Under the pieces are notes generated by a model. It did no database searches, was not told the DNA's origin, and saw only the letters and a list, made by a program, of their open reading frames with translations. This document shows, in pieces, positions 1 through 13,138 of a stretch of 64,000 nt of DNA. The stretch is taken from contig CM037862.1 of assembly GCA_021292105.1 (NCBI GenBank), positions 6,614,765 through 6,678,764 of the forward strand, given 5' to 3'. Origin of the DNA: Anadara kagoshimensis. Lineage: Eukaryota; Mollusca; Bivalvia; Arcoida; Arcidae. The position numbers and the translations under genes are program-made. Position 1 is the stretch's first letter. Each line of letters opens with the position of its first letter.

Positions 1-52
1 AATTACATCATGATCATGAAAAAGACGATAGGATAAAAGACCCTTATATATG

Positions 53-105
53 TATAGTCAAACAACACTGATCTGTCCGTTTGAGCATTTTATGCAGGAA
101 GGATG
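53..105. repeat. MITE family B, one end only
   Basis: TATAGTCAAACAACACTGAT followed by ctgtccgtttga matches the family B terminus. No partner end was found nearby. A similar single end (tatagccaaacaacattt) is at 5273-5310. Confidence 0.5.
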
Positions 106-839
106 GATATTGTTAGGATTATCAAGTAGAATATAATAACAATAAGATTCCCCCATTAAACGCATGTGCTTCCTAAACCTTCGAAGTGCACGCCTGCCTA
201 CGGTATTTAGAGTTTTTGACTTTTTTATAATTTTCATAATGATTTTCTCTCGGTGGTGCTCGTCGGATTCGTTCTCTCGTCGTCTGAATTGTTATATATC
301 GATTCTTTAAGGTCAGACCGACGATTCAACATGATAGCTTATAAACAAAACACAAAATATAATGATTTACACTACTTGTAACTCGTCATCGGTACAAAAT
401 CCCACAAACTACAAAAACTGAGCGTATCACGCAATAAAATACGGAAACAACAAACAAGAGCTTATGAATTAATAGTTCCCCTTACCTTTAATAACAATCT
501 GCAATAGACCACCTCTGTATCATGATGCAAAAAATGCCAAGCTTCTGAAAAAGAAACAATACAAAAACGTTATACAATTTAAATTTATTCGAGAAAGAGC
601 GCCATACTGCTTCTGACGTCTGGCCATGCGAGCGTATGGCATAGTGCTGCGCATATCCCTGTTGCGAGCTTTTGTACTCTAGCTCACAGTTTTGACATTT
701 CCTTTAAAGCTGCTAGGCCAATATTATCAAACACTATGTTTTGCTATAGCTAGGAAACTATTTCATTGCTGAAAAGGAAAAGGTTATTTTGTCAAGCATC
801 ATACGGATTCCAAACAAAAAATACTCAAAATACCAATAA

Positions 840-1440
840 CAGATGTTAGAGATTTTGATAGACAACATATTTGTTGTGTTTTGTAAAACCGTATCGTTCT
901 CCAACAAACAATCGGTATACCAATGGGCACAAACCCTGCACTATTGCTTGCTGATTTGTTTCTTTATTCGTAGGAAGCAGAGTTTATGCAGAACCTATTT
1001 AGATCTGGAGAGAAGACTCAAATATTACAATTCAACATACAGAAATATAGATGACGTTCTATCTATTAATAATCCTAAATTTTGTAGTTGGGAAAGCCAT
1101 CTTTCCCGGTGAGCTTGCAATAAAAGAAACGACTGATTCTTCTGCTTTATATTTAGACATATACCTAAATTATGACGCCAACGAAAGTCTACATTCAAAC
1201 GTGAAGACTTCATTTTTTTCCATTGTCAACTTTTCTTTCTATACAGCAATATACTGGTACCTGGTTCTCCTGCTTATGGTATATTTGTCTCACAATTGTT
1301 GCGGCATAGTAGAGCTTGTTCCCGACATGGGAACTTTATACAACGAAGCTAGGTGTTTACAAATAAATTGTTGATGCACGGGTATTGCAGGCCTAAGCTT
1401 ATCAAGGCCCCCAAAAAGTTTTATGGCCGTCATTAAAATA
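840..1440 (+). pseudogene. Fossil reverse transcriptase of non-LTR or Penelope-like type
   Basis: Short frames on the plus strand spell parts of one reverse transcriptase: ILIDNIFVVF and a degraded GIPMGTN-ALLLADLF motif near 920-965, then IDDVLSINNPKF (the catalytic DD motif) near 1045-1085, PGELAIKETTDSS and YLDIYLNYDA near 1110-1180, and VYLSQL followed by a KKFYGRH-type ending near 1420. The order fits one decayed gene with several breaks. No ends, LTRs or endonuclease were found, so the superfamily is left open. Confidence 0.65.
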
Positions 1441-2455
1441 TTGATGATAAGTTTGATGTCTATGAATCTAAAATTACCATGGATATATTAGACGCCCAAT
1501 ACTTCATTCTCAATTTTGATTTCATGCGTGGCGAGTGTAGCTACCTAAACAGGAGGTGCTTACCTATCCGGAGCACCCGGTCTCACTTCCTTGATAGCAG
1601 TTCATGTGTTTAACCTTATTTACCAGCTTCAACAATTTTACTTTGCTTTGGGATTGCGATAGAGACATGGATGAACATGTTTGTTTTTTTATTAGTAAAA
1701 TGATAGGGTTTCACTTCTGGTATTTGCAAGTGATTTGTAATTGTAAGCAGTGAAGTGCATATGCCAAGGTTACAACCTGTTTTCCCTAGCAATCATTCAG
1801 TCTTATCAACCATATATGTTTTATTCAGTTTTATTGTCATTTTGAATCATAATAGGCCAAGATAAAAAAGTCAGTTCCTTAGCAAACAAACGGTAATAAT
1901 GCAAAAACTTCATAGAAGCCATATATCTATTTAGATTCAGTGATTTCATTTAATTCACAATTTGTTCAAGGTCGAAGATTATGATCTTAGCAAGTAACTA
2001 ATGCACAAGTCCATAGCAACCATTCAAAGAGTCCTTATCAACCATACATTTTTATTCAGTGTTTGCATTATTGTTACTTTCAGTCATGATAGATCAAAGT
2101 CAAAAGATCGGTTACTTAGCAAATAAGTTTAATGCAAAAATGTCGTTAGCAACTATATATATTTGTTTGAGAATTTTCGAAATTAAAATTGTGATCAAGG
2201 TCAAAGTTGATATCCTTAGCAACCAAGTAAATATGCAAAAATTCCTTATCAACCATGTGTATTTTGACTCACTAATATTACAGCTAGCATTCGAGTTCTA
2301 TTGAGAGGCAGTTAACATGTCATGTCCCTAGTAACTGAGTAAATGACATACTTTAAAACCAGAATACTGCATATCATTTTCTTAAATGTTTATGCATTTT
2401 TGCATTAATTTACGAATGATGATGACTACAAATCTTTTAAAAAATGGTAACTGAT

Positions 2456-2492
<37 letters not shown>

Positions 2493-3289
2493 ACACACAC
2501 TACCTTGTGAAACCGAGAGCTTTCGTGTTTATTATTGTTTAAAAATGCAAGCAGAGTTAATGAGTACCCCCACATCCTCAGTATAATGCGGATGTAATGG
2601 TCTTCGTAAAAAGTCAGAAAGCATGTAACTTCAAAAATGCAAATTCAGCTAATAAGAGCACATAACTTGCCCGGAAACAAGTTTAAGAAGTAAAAATACT
2701 ATTACAACATTGATTTTAAATTTTGACCTTCATCCAACCACGATGTCAGACAGTCAGCATAAATAAGCACATGCATACTGAGCAAAAATATCAAAATTCT
2801 AGTTTCAACTAAAAAGCAATAATTATTTAATGAGTTGTTACAAGGACGTATCGTGATTTGAAAATGTTACTTATTCTTACCTAGACCGTCGTTTAGATGA
2901 CATATGCATGTACAAGAGTTTCATAAGCTTTTTTTAAGATAACGTTGATATGACCGGTATGTTGGGAAAACCCAAATGCAGATTTTTTGAAAACCGGTCT
3001 TTATTCACCTGTACTGCATTCAGAATCAATTCAAATAAGGTATTATAGTGTAATGCGAATGCATAGTGTATATATACAATGTGAATATTCTGTTCATTGT
3101 GGGAAATGTAATAAATAAAACATACAATTTATATTAATTGTTGTAATAAAAATCCAATCCGTATGCAATTCCATTGATATAAATAATTGATGAGTTGCGT
3201 CATATGTAAATATGATTATTTGCTAACAAGCGTGTTGTATTGATTTTTAAAATGCAATGTAAAGACAACCCACATAAATAAGCGGCGGT
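1441..3289. other. Non-coding stretch, nothing recognised
   Basis: AT-rich, with scattered 'tagcaaccat' and 'aatgcaaaaa' words that recur between about 1780 and 2280 and suggest an old degraded repeat. An AC microsatellite lies near 2460. No open frame with domain content. Confidence 0.5.
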
Positions 3290-4385
3290 TTCAAAATTTT
3301 CCACAATCAGTTGCGCCTTTTGGGGGTCAAATCTCATTGGTTGAATTAGAAAGTGAGATAATAATGTCACGTCCTACTGATTTTGCACTCTATGAAAGAA
3401 ACTAATTGACCGATCTCGATGAAACAAGCTTGGTATATAGGTACAATTCTAGATGCTCTACATGTTGCACCACAAGTCGGTCATTGTGACCTTATTTTCA
3501 TAGTCCAATGATTTTCTTCGATATTTTAAGAGTAATTGAATGAACTTTCGTAAACAGCATTTCTCAAAAACCATTAGATAGAATGCGACGAGACTTCCGA
3601 TTATGATCAAACTTGGATTATAAGTACGTCTTAAATGTTCTACATGTTGAAACACAGAAAATGTCATTGTGACCTAGTTTTTAAGGTCCATTGCTTTTGA
3701 TTTTGTCCATTGATTTTCTTTGATATAAAGTTTAATAGAGCATTTAAAGACACTATTTGTCTGATTGATTTCAAACCTAATAAACTTATTCCCTGTGACA
3801 AGACATCGCATGGAATTGCAAATCATGTCCTTAAGGTCAAAGATCAAGGTCACAGCTACTATAAATAGAAATTCAGTTTCCGTGTATTTAAAGACAACAT
3901 GTGTCTAAATAGAAATTTGATTTCTGTGCATTTAAAGACACACCACACATCATAGACAGTGACGGGCCTATATTGCCCTGTTTAGTGGTGCTCTTGTTAT
4001 ATTATGAGTTGTAGCCTGTCTGTACAAAGTACAGAGGGGCTTATGACGCATATCAAGTCAAAAGAAAGTCATAAAGTTGCAGAGATTGAATGTCAAAGTC
4101 TTCTACATCTAACATTAAAGTTTTCAATTAAAGTTATTTATATTGTCTATCTGTATTTTCCTCGAGGTTGCAATACCTTAGATAGTAAAACATTTACACG
4201 TTTTGTTATGAATGTGCATATGGTAACACTATCTGTGCATAAAACATAACAATTTCTAGAAGTTATTACACCTAAATCTTAATTCAAATCCATCTATCAT
4301 TGCTACTACTAACACAATTCCGATGTACAAGATTGCCACTATTAAGGGGGAGGGGGCTTAAACGCAATGTCAAATCCTCAGGTGT
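3290..4385. repeat. Dispersed repeat, copy 1
   Basis: Shares long collinear stretches with 53530-54105: ctcattggttgaa, ctactgattttgcactct, gatgctctacatg, gtaattgaatga, gcatttctcaaaaac, and ctactactaacac to aacgcaatgtc at the end. No coding capacity or terminal structure is seen. Confidence 0.7.
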
Positions 4386-4825
4386 TACACTGGCTTAAAC
4401 AGGATGTGGTGTAATATATCATCAAAACTCCAGAGTATGACAAGAAGATTAAACCTTTATCTTGAGCGTACATATCTGTACCAGTCCGCACACAAAACAT
4501 AAACATAAGATATCAAATTAACTTTACTAGCAATTTTAAACCGACATAAAATGCACAAATATGTGAAACTCAACGTCTATTTATGAAACCTCATACTGTC
4601 TACATGTGTACTATAGAACTATAACATACCCCATATTTTTAAATGCAGCACGAAGGCTGGCATGAACTTATCAAAGACTTGAATATATATATCACGATTT
4701 TGTATTTCTTTTGTTATATGTATACATACATGTTCTAATAAGTTATATAACTTACGGAAATAAAGATTGAATTGATTGTTTTCCACCAGACAGACACTGG
4801 CTATATGAAACCTCGCGATGTATGA

Positions 4826-5075
4826 TGGGACGTTGGTGGCCAAGTGGTCTTATGCGCCGGCTTACGGATCATAGCGCTTTCCACCACTTAAGTTTGAAAC
4901 CCAGATACTTAGTGAGTCAGAAAGTTTGTGAATTTGCTTGCCGAAGTTTGACGGTTTTCTCCTGGCATTCCGATTTTGTCCATTATCTCAGAACTGCCAA
5001 GTGCAAATATTTGTTGATCAGTGTTGACCACTATTTAAAGTGGTGTAAAAGGGTTTTACATCCCATTGATGGTAG
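4826..5075 (+). mobile_element. SINE-like repeat, second tRNA-type head
   Basis: gtggccaagtggtcttatgc resembles an A box of Leu/Ser-tRNA type and agtttgaaacccag a B box; ttgacggttttctcctgg follows, as in dispersed mollusc SINEs. Weakly supported. Confidence 0.4.
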
Positions 5076-5272
5076 CAATATAAAAATTTCTTACCATCGT
5101 TAAGGTAGATAATTCGGCCAATTACGCCCCCTAACTATGTATAGAAGCATTTAAAACAATGCTAAAAATAAAAACAATCGATATACATTGTAGTATAAGT
5201 TGAATACAACTTGGGCTTGATATTAATTCCACGAATAACAATAACAATTTACAATAGGGCATATCACTCTGA

Positions 5273-5310
5273 TATAGCCAAACAACATTTATCTGTCCAC
5301 TTGACCTTTA
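5273..5310. repeat. MITE family B, one end only
   Basis: TATAGCCAAACAACATTTAT then ctgtccacttgaccttt matches the family B end. The inverted mate is not seen. Confidence 0.5.
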
Positions 5311-6471
5311 ATTTACAAATTTATCACCAACAAGTGCATTTCTGCATAGGGAACACACATTTTTTCGTCTGCATCATTGAAAACACTACTTCCACACACA
5401 TATCCATAAGAAGTGAGGTAAATTTTAACCGATAGAGTTATGTGCTATAGGTTTACGTTCATGCACTGTGTCTGCCTGCTGTACTGACTAGTACACATTT
5501 AATGTATTAAACATGAACTATGCAAGCTTGTAAATATTTTACAATTGAACTTGACAAAATCAATGTTCAAAGTCCTGTTTGCATACAAAAAAGCGAAATA
5601 CTTCATGCAAGGTAAAGGCAAAATGTATTATGTTGCTAGCTTACCTTCTTATATTCATCATGACCCAAATAAAAAAAATGTAACACGGGGAATCCCCTAA
5701 GTATTTCCATTCTGTAATTGTATGCATACCGAACTTTCACCGACATGATAGAGAGCCTAAATTTTCCAAAATAACTGCAACTGTATCAAACAATGAAATT
5801 AATAATTATAATTTTTGTAGAGATCAGCAGGGTAGGGAATTGGAGACATTATAATTAGTGTAGCAATCATATAGGCCTACATTACGTCTTTAAATAATTC
5901 CACCGATTGGCTAACGTGTACGTTATCAATATATACATGTAGTAATAATATATAACATGTTATAAAACTCGGAAGGTTCTTATTTTATTCAAACATAATG
6001 TATACTTTATTGATTGTTAAATATTTTAACCAAACGTTCTTTATTGACACTGCCATATATATACTGAATGTATTTCATGGTTAAATTTAAAAAGTGGTAT
6101 ATAAACTAGCTGAGTACGGCGAGCTTAGAGTGTTATAAAAGTGACAAGGAGTAAAATTGTGGTCAAGATTGTATTGTATAATAAATTTTATAAAATTTAA
6201 CAGTAAAATAGACTTTCCTTTTTTCATGAACCCTTTGCTATTTTGTGAGTTATTATTCACCAAGTAATATACAGCCATTGCATGTATTGCTTCAACCATT
6301 ACCATTGCATTGGTATTAATGTCATATTATAAGTTTTTTGAATATTTCATTCAGAAAGTTATTTTTTCAATAAAATTTCATTAATAATATCAATGGAAGT
6401 ATCACAGAAATGAAAATAATTAAAACTCGTCACTTGTGGTGTCTTCTCTTGTTTCATTGTTCAATTGATAA

Positions 6472-6509
<38 letters not shown>

Positions 6510-6544
6510 GTAATAATAATATAATAATAATAATAATAATAATA

Positions 6545-6600
<56 letters not shown>

Positions 6601-7094
6601 TTTTCATTAATTTTTACAACTTGCATAAACCAAACACACTTCAAATGATAGTTGAGGAAATAAAAAATACTAAACAAAACAAAACAAAATAAACAAATAA
6701 ACATTTTTAAAAAAAAAAATATCAGTGAATCACTGATGTACCTTATACATGTTTAATCCTAATCCCGTTATTTTATCATTCTGCTTTCTTTTCTACAGTA
6801 ATTTTAATGGTATGTAATTATTTGTAAAAATAAATTTTAAAATGTTCACATAATTCAGCAATTATGAGTTAAACTATGAGTGGGATGCGTTTTTTTTTTT
6901 TTTTTTTTTTTTGCTAGTCATTCGATTAAAAATCAAACTTTTATTTATGTTACAAAACAGTTCCTGACTAGTTAAACTAAAAGTAACCGAGTGAATTTTT
7001 TCTCATAATCTACAGAATAGTTGAGCTTGTATAGTGGTTACAGTTTTAAAGATTTTGAATGTCCGGGAATGTGCAACCATAAACATTTGATATA
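5311..7094. other. Non-coding stretch with simple repeats
   Basis: Holds the TAA microsatellite and a T run at 6890-6912; otherwise nothing recognised. Confidence 0.5.
6478..6600. repeat. (TAA)n microsatellite
   Basis: About 120 bp of TAA/ATA triplets with few interruptions. The reversed frame gives a poly-Ile/Tyr open frame that is not a gene. Confidence 0.95.
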
Positions 7095-7272
7095 CAGTCC
7101 AACCTGCCTTAAAAGTCACCTCCATATAAAGTTCGCCTGCTTATAGAGGTAAGTAGAATTGTATCCCAATTACTCTTTATTCATATTATTTTAACCTCTA
7201 TATAAAGACCACCTGCCTATAAAGCCACTTTTACTGGTTCCCTTGGGTGGCCTTTATAGACAGGTTTGACTG
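7095..7272. mobile_element. TA-flanked MITE, family A
   Basis: The element is 178 bp with ends CAGTCCAACCTG and, inverted, CAGTCAAACCTGTCTATAAA; TA on both sides. The interior has tactctttattcatattattt, shared by all family members. Confidence 0.85.
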
Positions 7273-7790
7273 TACATAAAAGCACATGTGTACCATTTGT
7301 CGTTTCTTTATTAACAGTGTAAAACAACATATATAGCCACTTATTTGCCCAGAATTTAAAACCAGCATATTCACTATAAGGTCAGCTTATACCATCATTA
7401 CTTAGATGCAAGCTGGATCTAAGATTCAGAATGTATATTTATCCGGCACTATTATCAACTTTGTGTGGGTTACATTAGGGGAGTTAACTCGTACCCCTGT
7501 GTATGGAAGACTTCAGTGGAGACTGTCCTCTGCATATAATCTGGCTGCGGTCATTACTTCGGAACAATTGCACCAATCGTTAAAAAATATAAAACAATAA
7601 TTCACTCTAGATAAATGCTAATCAAAATGGTGTTTTTTTTGGTCGTCCAATATAAGTAGCGTTATGTTTTCTTGAAGTGAGAAAAACGAAAACAGCATCC
7701 TTTAGAATTTCAGAAGGTTCTACATTTGATAAAAGTACAATACAGACAATCAAATGGAAAGTTATTGTTGCACATACCTAAATAAAAGTA

Positions 7791-7980
7791 CAGTCAAACC
7801 TGTCTATAAGGACCATCTAAGGGAACCAATAGAAGTGGTCTTTATGTACAGGTTGGACTTATAAAACAGGTTCAAATAACTTGAATAAAGAACAGTTGGG
7901 AAAAATTATACTGGCAGCGGCTTTTAAAAAGCAGCAGTCGACCTTTTTGATAGAGGTGACTTTTAAGACAGTTTCGGCTG
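7791..7980. mobile_element. MITE family A, opposite orientation
   Basis: The element is 190 bp, starts CAGTCAAACCTGTCTATAAG and is flanked by TA. Internal sequence matches family A inverted (cttgaataaagaacag). The right end is more decayed. Confidence 0.8.
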
Positions 7981-8639
7981 TAATGAATTTGGATATCTAA
8001 ATCGTTTGCGTGTGTTATTTCAGTTTCGTTAAGAAACAGAAATATGCTTATGCACGTAGTTTTGTTGTTTCACAATTTCATTCAATAAACGTTTTTAAAG
8101 TATCTGGTTTTTTGGTATTTTCACATTCACCATAACTTAATACACTTCTTACCTTCATTAGGGATCCCCAGTTTAAAAATAGCAACCAGTCAGACCTCGG
8201 CCTAGATTGTGATAAATGTATTCGCTAATACACATATGTTACATTTTTCTATATATATATTGACATGGAAAGTTTTAGGAAAGACATTTTTGAACGAAAA
8301 CAACCATTTATTGTAAAGTACATAAATCGCAAGAAGATATACATTTATCAAAAGGCTATTCAAATTTTTATTTCACCGTAAAATCTTCGAATTGTTTACC
8401 AGGGGAGAACATTGCCAACAGAACTCCGGCTTCTTCCACCAACATAAAACTGACCGCGATATAAGTGAAAGAATCTTGACTGGGCGTCAAATATCTTTGT
8501 TCCCCACTCTACACTACAAACATGTATCTAGTTTTATGTTTCAGTAAATATGTGGACCACTGCAGGGTGATGATGAAGGACCCCTCCGATAGATCTATAC
8601 ATAGTTCATTGCACGTCCAAAGTTTTATCATTAGTGGTC

Positions 8640-8755
8640 TGTAGCAACCCACTTTGAAATAAAATTTTCAAATCGCGTTAAATCCGGGACAAGCTCAGCG
8701 CACTTTGAAAAATTGCACAGTAAAGTGCGTAATCTTTTCAAAGTGGGTTGCTACA
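8640..8755. mobile_element. 116-bp MITE with 20-bp TIRs and 6-bp duplication
   Basis: Ends TGTAGCAACCCACTTTGAAA and its exact inverse; GTGGTC at 8634-8639 and 8756-8761. Non-coding. Confidence 0.8.
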
Positions 8756-9135
8756 GTGGTCACAATACTCGCTTCATTAGTCCTTTACTGTTTCGAGTTC
8801 TACATTGCTAAGTACATATTTTGCGTTACAAATTGCTTTCTTCCATTTTCAGTAGATTTATTTACTGTCGAGGTACAGCAATGTGTAAACTTTGACTGTA
8901 ATACCAGAGCCTATTGATTTCAATAAAAAAACCAGTTTATTTGGAGAAGAGACTACAAGTAAGCCAATCAGCTATCACTTTATTAACAGAAAAAAAGGTC
9001 TGCAACGGCAAAAAATGTCAGGTCTAAAAAATAACGCATACATCATTAATTATTTAATTACAAGAGCAACTGAAAACCACCAGTAAAAGTACACTTAGTA
9101 TAAAGATATTTTTGAAAGAGTAAAATTAATGATTC

Positions 9136-9240
9136 TGTCATATACCATTTTTTAAATTTAATCATAAAATACATTCAAAAATGGTCATATACCATTTTTT
9201 AATGTATTTTATGATTAAATTAAAAAAATGGTATATGACA
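9136..9240. repeat. Foldback repeat, 40-bp arms
   Basis: Arms 9136-9175 and 9201-9240 are inverted copies with one mismatch, starting TGTCATATACCATTTTTT; the 25-nt loop holds a further tcatataccatttttt. ATTC adjoins both outer ends, a possible 4-bp duplication. Confidence 0.85.
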
Positions 9241-9987
9241 ATTCCAACAGCAGAACAATAATTTATTGAGGGTATGTCATATTATAATTTTTGAATTTTC
9301 TGAATGAAATATTCAAAATAATATAAAATAATATAAATCCAAAATTTATAACATGACAGGTATCTGATGTCACAAGAATCATGACAAAACAGAATATAAT
9401 GATAGTGTAAGGAAAACAAAGAACACAAATTAAACATAAAATCACATACGAGCGTTATTGTTTGAAACAACAAAAATCTTGTACCAATACTGATCAGTCT
9501 AAAATATGAACATAATATCACGCTATTAAAAACCCAAAAGATGATGAGTACATGGGATTATAATATAGTCTTCAACAATGCCACCTGTACAAATTTACAA
9601 ATCCTTTCACTTAATGGGGTTTAAGGTCTGCTACGCCAATCAGTTTCAAATGTTAGGGCAGACAACAGCTTTTGTTAAAATAGAACGATGATTCAGATAA
9701 ATCGTTAGAATCTGTAAAAATATCACATTTATGAATCCTTTAAGTTTTTAGTTTGTTGCCATTTTCGTTGTTTTTGTCATTACACAGCAGCTGCTTCTGG
9801 TACCAGTGTTAAAGTCAAAGTTAAGAATATATCAAAACACGTGTTTACGATAATTTACAATTTAGCACTAAATCTACAATAAATGTTCAATTTTAAATTA
9901 CACCAGACCATATAAACCAAAAGTTACTACTACTATACTATACATTGACACCTTTAAAACATCATATCTACCAGATTTCAATACGGC

Positions 9988-10407
9988 TTAATGTCCAAAT
10001 GGGATTACTTTGCTCATCCTTATAGGTGGTAAAGGGGCGTATTTGTTGAGTGGAATGTTATGTATTTGACCAGGCTGGAACTGGCTCAGAGCTGTAAACT
10101 TTTCAATTTCTCGTTTGGACAGACGTATGTTAGCTTTGGCTAGATCTTCAGTGCTCAGTCCCGCAATATTTGGCGTTCCTCCATTAAACTTCGAAAGTTT
10201 TTTGCTGCTTTTCCTCCTCATTGCATCAATAGATATCTGCTGATCCCCTGGAGGTAGAATCCAGTCCCCCTCTCGTTTTGCGCTGAATGCCATGTGTCGT
10301 TCTCTGGTCTCGGACCAGGTTTGATCCTGTATATCAAAGCTATGGAAAGAGTTGAAGAATCTCTCAAGCTTGTCATCTTTTTCTTTTGGTAATTGTTTGT
10401 TTTCCAT
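9988..10407 (-). CDS. Uncharacterised 139-aa protein
   Basis: A single open frame from ATG at 10407 (MENKQLPKEKDDKLERFFNS) to TAA at 9988. It is hydrophilic and charged, with no signal peptide or membrane segment. Pro-rich stretches are WILPPGD near residue 50 and NKYAPLPPIR near 125, and there is a KREIEKF helix-like segment near 100. Codon content is more GC-rich than the flanks, and an acceptor-like ctgtttcag sits about 25 bp upstream of the ATG on this strand, suggesting a spliced 5' UTR. A TTTATT at about 9262 (AATAAA on the minus strand) could end the transcript. I do not recognise the family. The composition resembles small ciliary or sperm microtubule-associated proteins, but that is only an impression. 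Confidence 0.65.
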   Translation of the reverse strand: MENKQLPKEKDDKLERFFNSFHSFDIQDQTWSETRERHMAFSAKREGDWILPPGDQQISIDAMRRKSSKKLSKFNGGTPNIAGLSTEDLAKANIRLSKREIEKFTALSQFQPGQIHNIPLNKYAPLPPIRMSKVIPFGH

Positions 10408-10429
10408 TTCCGAAGCAAATCACACTCTC

Positions 10430-11639
10430 TGAAACAGTATTATAACATATAACTGTATTAAAGTATAAAAACTTTCTCAGTAGTGGGAAAGTATAGTACT
10501 AGTTAGATTATCTCAAAAACGGGCAAACGATCAATTGTACTTACTATGCATCACTTCTGGGGTAGTTACGGGCAAATAGTAAACTCAAGTGCTGCGTAGC
10601 AGATACAACCATGGTTGTCATTTATGATTGTGGCTTTAAATTGATTGAACATCCGTTTTATCGCCATATCTCGCTCCATCATCTATTTTCAAATCTGAAA
10701 ACGACAATTTCCGGTGCCCAGTCAGATGATGACTTCATATTTCTGAACGGTCAAGAAAATATCTTCCTTAAAAGTGACATTGAGGCCCTTAAACATTGCT
10801 GGTAAAAGCGTATAGATGCTGAATGGGATTATTCAGATGATAACCCTTACATATGAATCTCACAACATATCAATTGGATCTTGTACACCACTAGGTAATA
10901 TATAGCCATAGATCCAGTGCCCGTCTGAAGTCGAGTTTTATCACCAGTGGCCCAGCCCAGATCAATATTTTTAATTTATCGTTTTCATGTCTAACCATTG
11001 TTAGTTTTTTTCGAATTCTTAGTTGTTTTGTCTCGTGCACCGTTCATGTTTTAGCTACAAATGGTTTTCGTTCCTCTTTAGTGTGGAGGTTCTGAATTAG
11101 ACTCCATATGGAACTAAAGTTTACTGCCTATTCTTTGTCAATTGGAGTATTTGTCAGTCATCTGGCGCTAAAACAGCCATCCATCCTAGTTCATATTACA
11201 ATGTATACATCTCCAGTCCCCCACAATGTTGTGGTGTCGCTTGCAATGGACTTAAGATCAGAATATACCTCACAATTTGATGGTTATTTATTACCTAGTA
11301 TTTAAATAATTTCTTTTGCTAATTACGTCTTATATAAAAGAATAAAATGTTCCAATTTCTTGGCTAAAATTTAAAAATAAATTTACCTACCTTTACAGCA
11401 ATACAATCAGATGCCCAAAGTTATTATGAAAACGTGATAATTTTGTAAGGAACGGCATCGCTCCATCTTAGCAACTGTCTTTCAATTAACACCTTGATGC
11501 AAACACTCTTTACCCGCTAGAATCCGAGGTAAACTTGTTTTTCTTGCTTACATCTCGTTCATTAGCACCTTTTATACAACGCTATCTTGATAGCATATTG
11601 TGATGACAAAATAGTACACTTTTGGGAATTAAAATTGCG
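10430..11639. other. Non-coding stretch upstream of the 139-aa gene
   Basis: It may contain the promoter and a 5' UTR exon of the 9988-10407 gene (minus strand), but no donor or start site can be singled out. Short open frames here lack any domain signal. Confidence 0.4.
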
Positions 11640-11940
11640 ACCCTTATTCTGGTTACAGAGGTAGTCGCTGAGATTGATTGATTGAATGGGGTTTTACGTA
11701 CCAGTCAAGAATATTTCACTTATATCGAGACGTCACCAGCTATAAGTGAAGTGACAGTCATTTTGACCTTTGCAAAGCGCTCATAGAAATGTGCAGGTAG
11801 GTTTTTTTTACGTACCATGCCTGCCGTGAAACGGGACTTCAGGCCTATTCCGAATTTGAGAACCCATGACTCCCTTTCTAAATGCCGAGTACTTCAAGCT
11901 TGTCGAAAAGACAGTCGCTGTCATTGGCGTACTTGTGCAT
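11640..11940 (-). mobile_element. SINE body and tail, reversed
   Basis: The minus strand carries the shared tail (gatataagtgaaatattctt then gactggtacgtaaaacccc) and an upstream body with ctggtgacgtctc. The head is not clear. Confidence 0.6.
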
Positions 11941-11999
11941 GTAAACCAATAATCCTGTGCTTGCACAAAATATTTGATTATTTGAAAATAATTAATCTA

Positions 12000-13138
12000 A
12001 TATGTCATTTGTGATTCTGCCAATTGTATATACAAACGCCTTGTATTGACAAACTGTAGACATGAAAAAGTAGCATAATCCAGCAAATAAGAGAGATTGT
12101 TTTTGGAAGTCTAATTTAAGCTTTCGTTTCGAAATCAGTCAAGAAGTGAAAAGACAATATTTTCGTCTAACTCGGATGATAAGACGTTTTCCTTTAAAGC
12201 ACGTGAACCTTAATACATAGAACCAGATCAATTTCATACTGAATATATGAGGGATGAAAGCACCAAACGAGATCTTCTAATGGTATCTTCAGGATGAGTA
12301 AACATTTTGTGTTTCTCCCTCACATTAAACAGAGACTATATGAGTTCAGAATAGAATGAAATAGAAAAAATCCATGTCTTTGAATAACAAGAGACCCAAA
12401 AGGGTTCTGACGACAATCATTTCGGTTGATGAGGTTATTTGTAGGATTTTTTACATAAGATCATTGTGGCCTTGAATGAAGGTCAGGGTCAAATCTTTTC
12501 ATCTTTTGTAGAACTCAACATGCTGATTATATATCTGAAGCTTGGTGTATATAGATCTTTTGGTTCATGATAAAAAGTCATTTTTAGTGTACAAATGTCA
12601 AGGTAAAATCTGTTCGCAAACTTTGTCGAACTCAATACACTGATTATATGTTAGAAGAATGATGACAATATATCTTGATGTAAACATTGTAGAACTTAAC
12701 ATGCAGAGTATTATATTCAGCTTGGCAATCCTTCATCTTACGGTTTAGAGGAAGTTATTTAAGGTTACATTTTCAGTCATTGTAACCCTGAACGTAAATA
12801 AAGGGCAAGGCCTTTTCAAAACTTTAAATGGCATTCCTTGTGGTTAATTTCACCCAAGTTTATCAAAATCTGTTAGGCGGTTCTAGAGAAGTTGTTAAAG
12901 TGAAGTTTACAGATCGCATCATACTAGTACCATAATCATGCGCTGGCTTTAGCTAGATGAGCTAAAAATGGACAACAAACCGCATTTAAGTTCTATTTTC
13001 GCTGCTCTCTAGAATGCAGAGTCAAAGCACCAAATTTTGCTCATTTTTCAAAATATTCAAGCAAGCTTCCAAACCCAGTTGCGCGGGTGCACTGGTACCA
13101 GGTTTGCACGTTAATTTCTTGCTTGCTACGCCACTGAC
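12000..13138. other. Non-coding stretch with a decayed dispersed repeat
   Basis: From about 12380 to 12960 there are recurrent phrases (aatgaaggtcagggtcaa, gtagaactcaacatgctgatt) that repeat within the stretch two or three times with divergence. No gene seen. Confidence 0.45.

Noticed and set aside
6477-6704. 75-residue poly-Ile/Leu/Tyr frame
   Set aside because: Direct translation of the TAA microsatellite.
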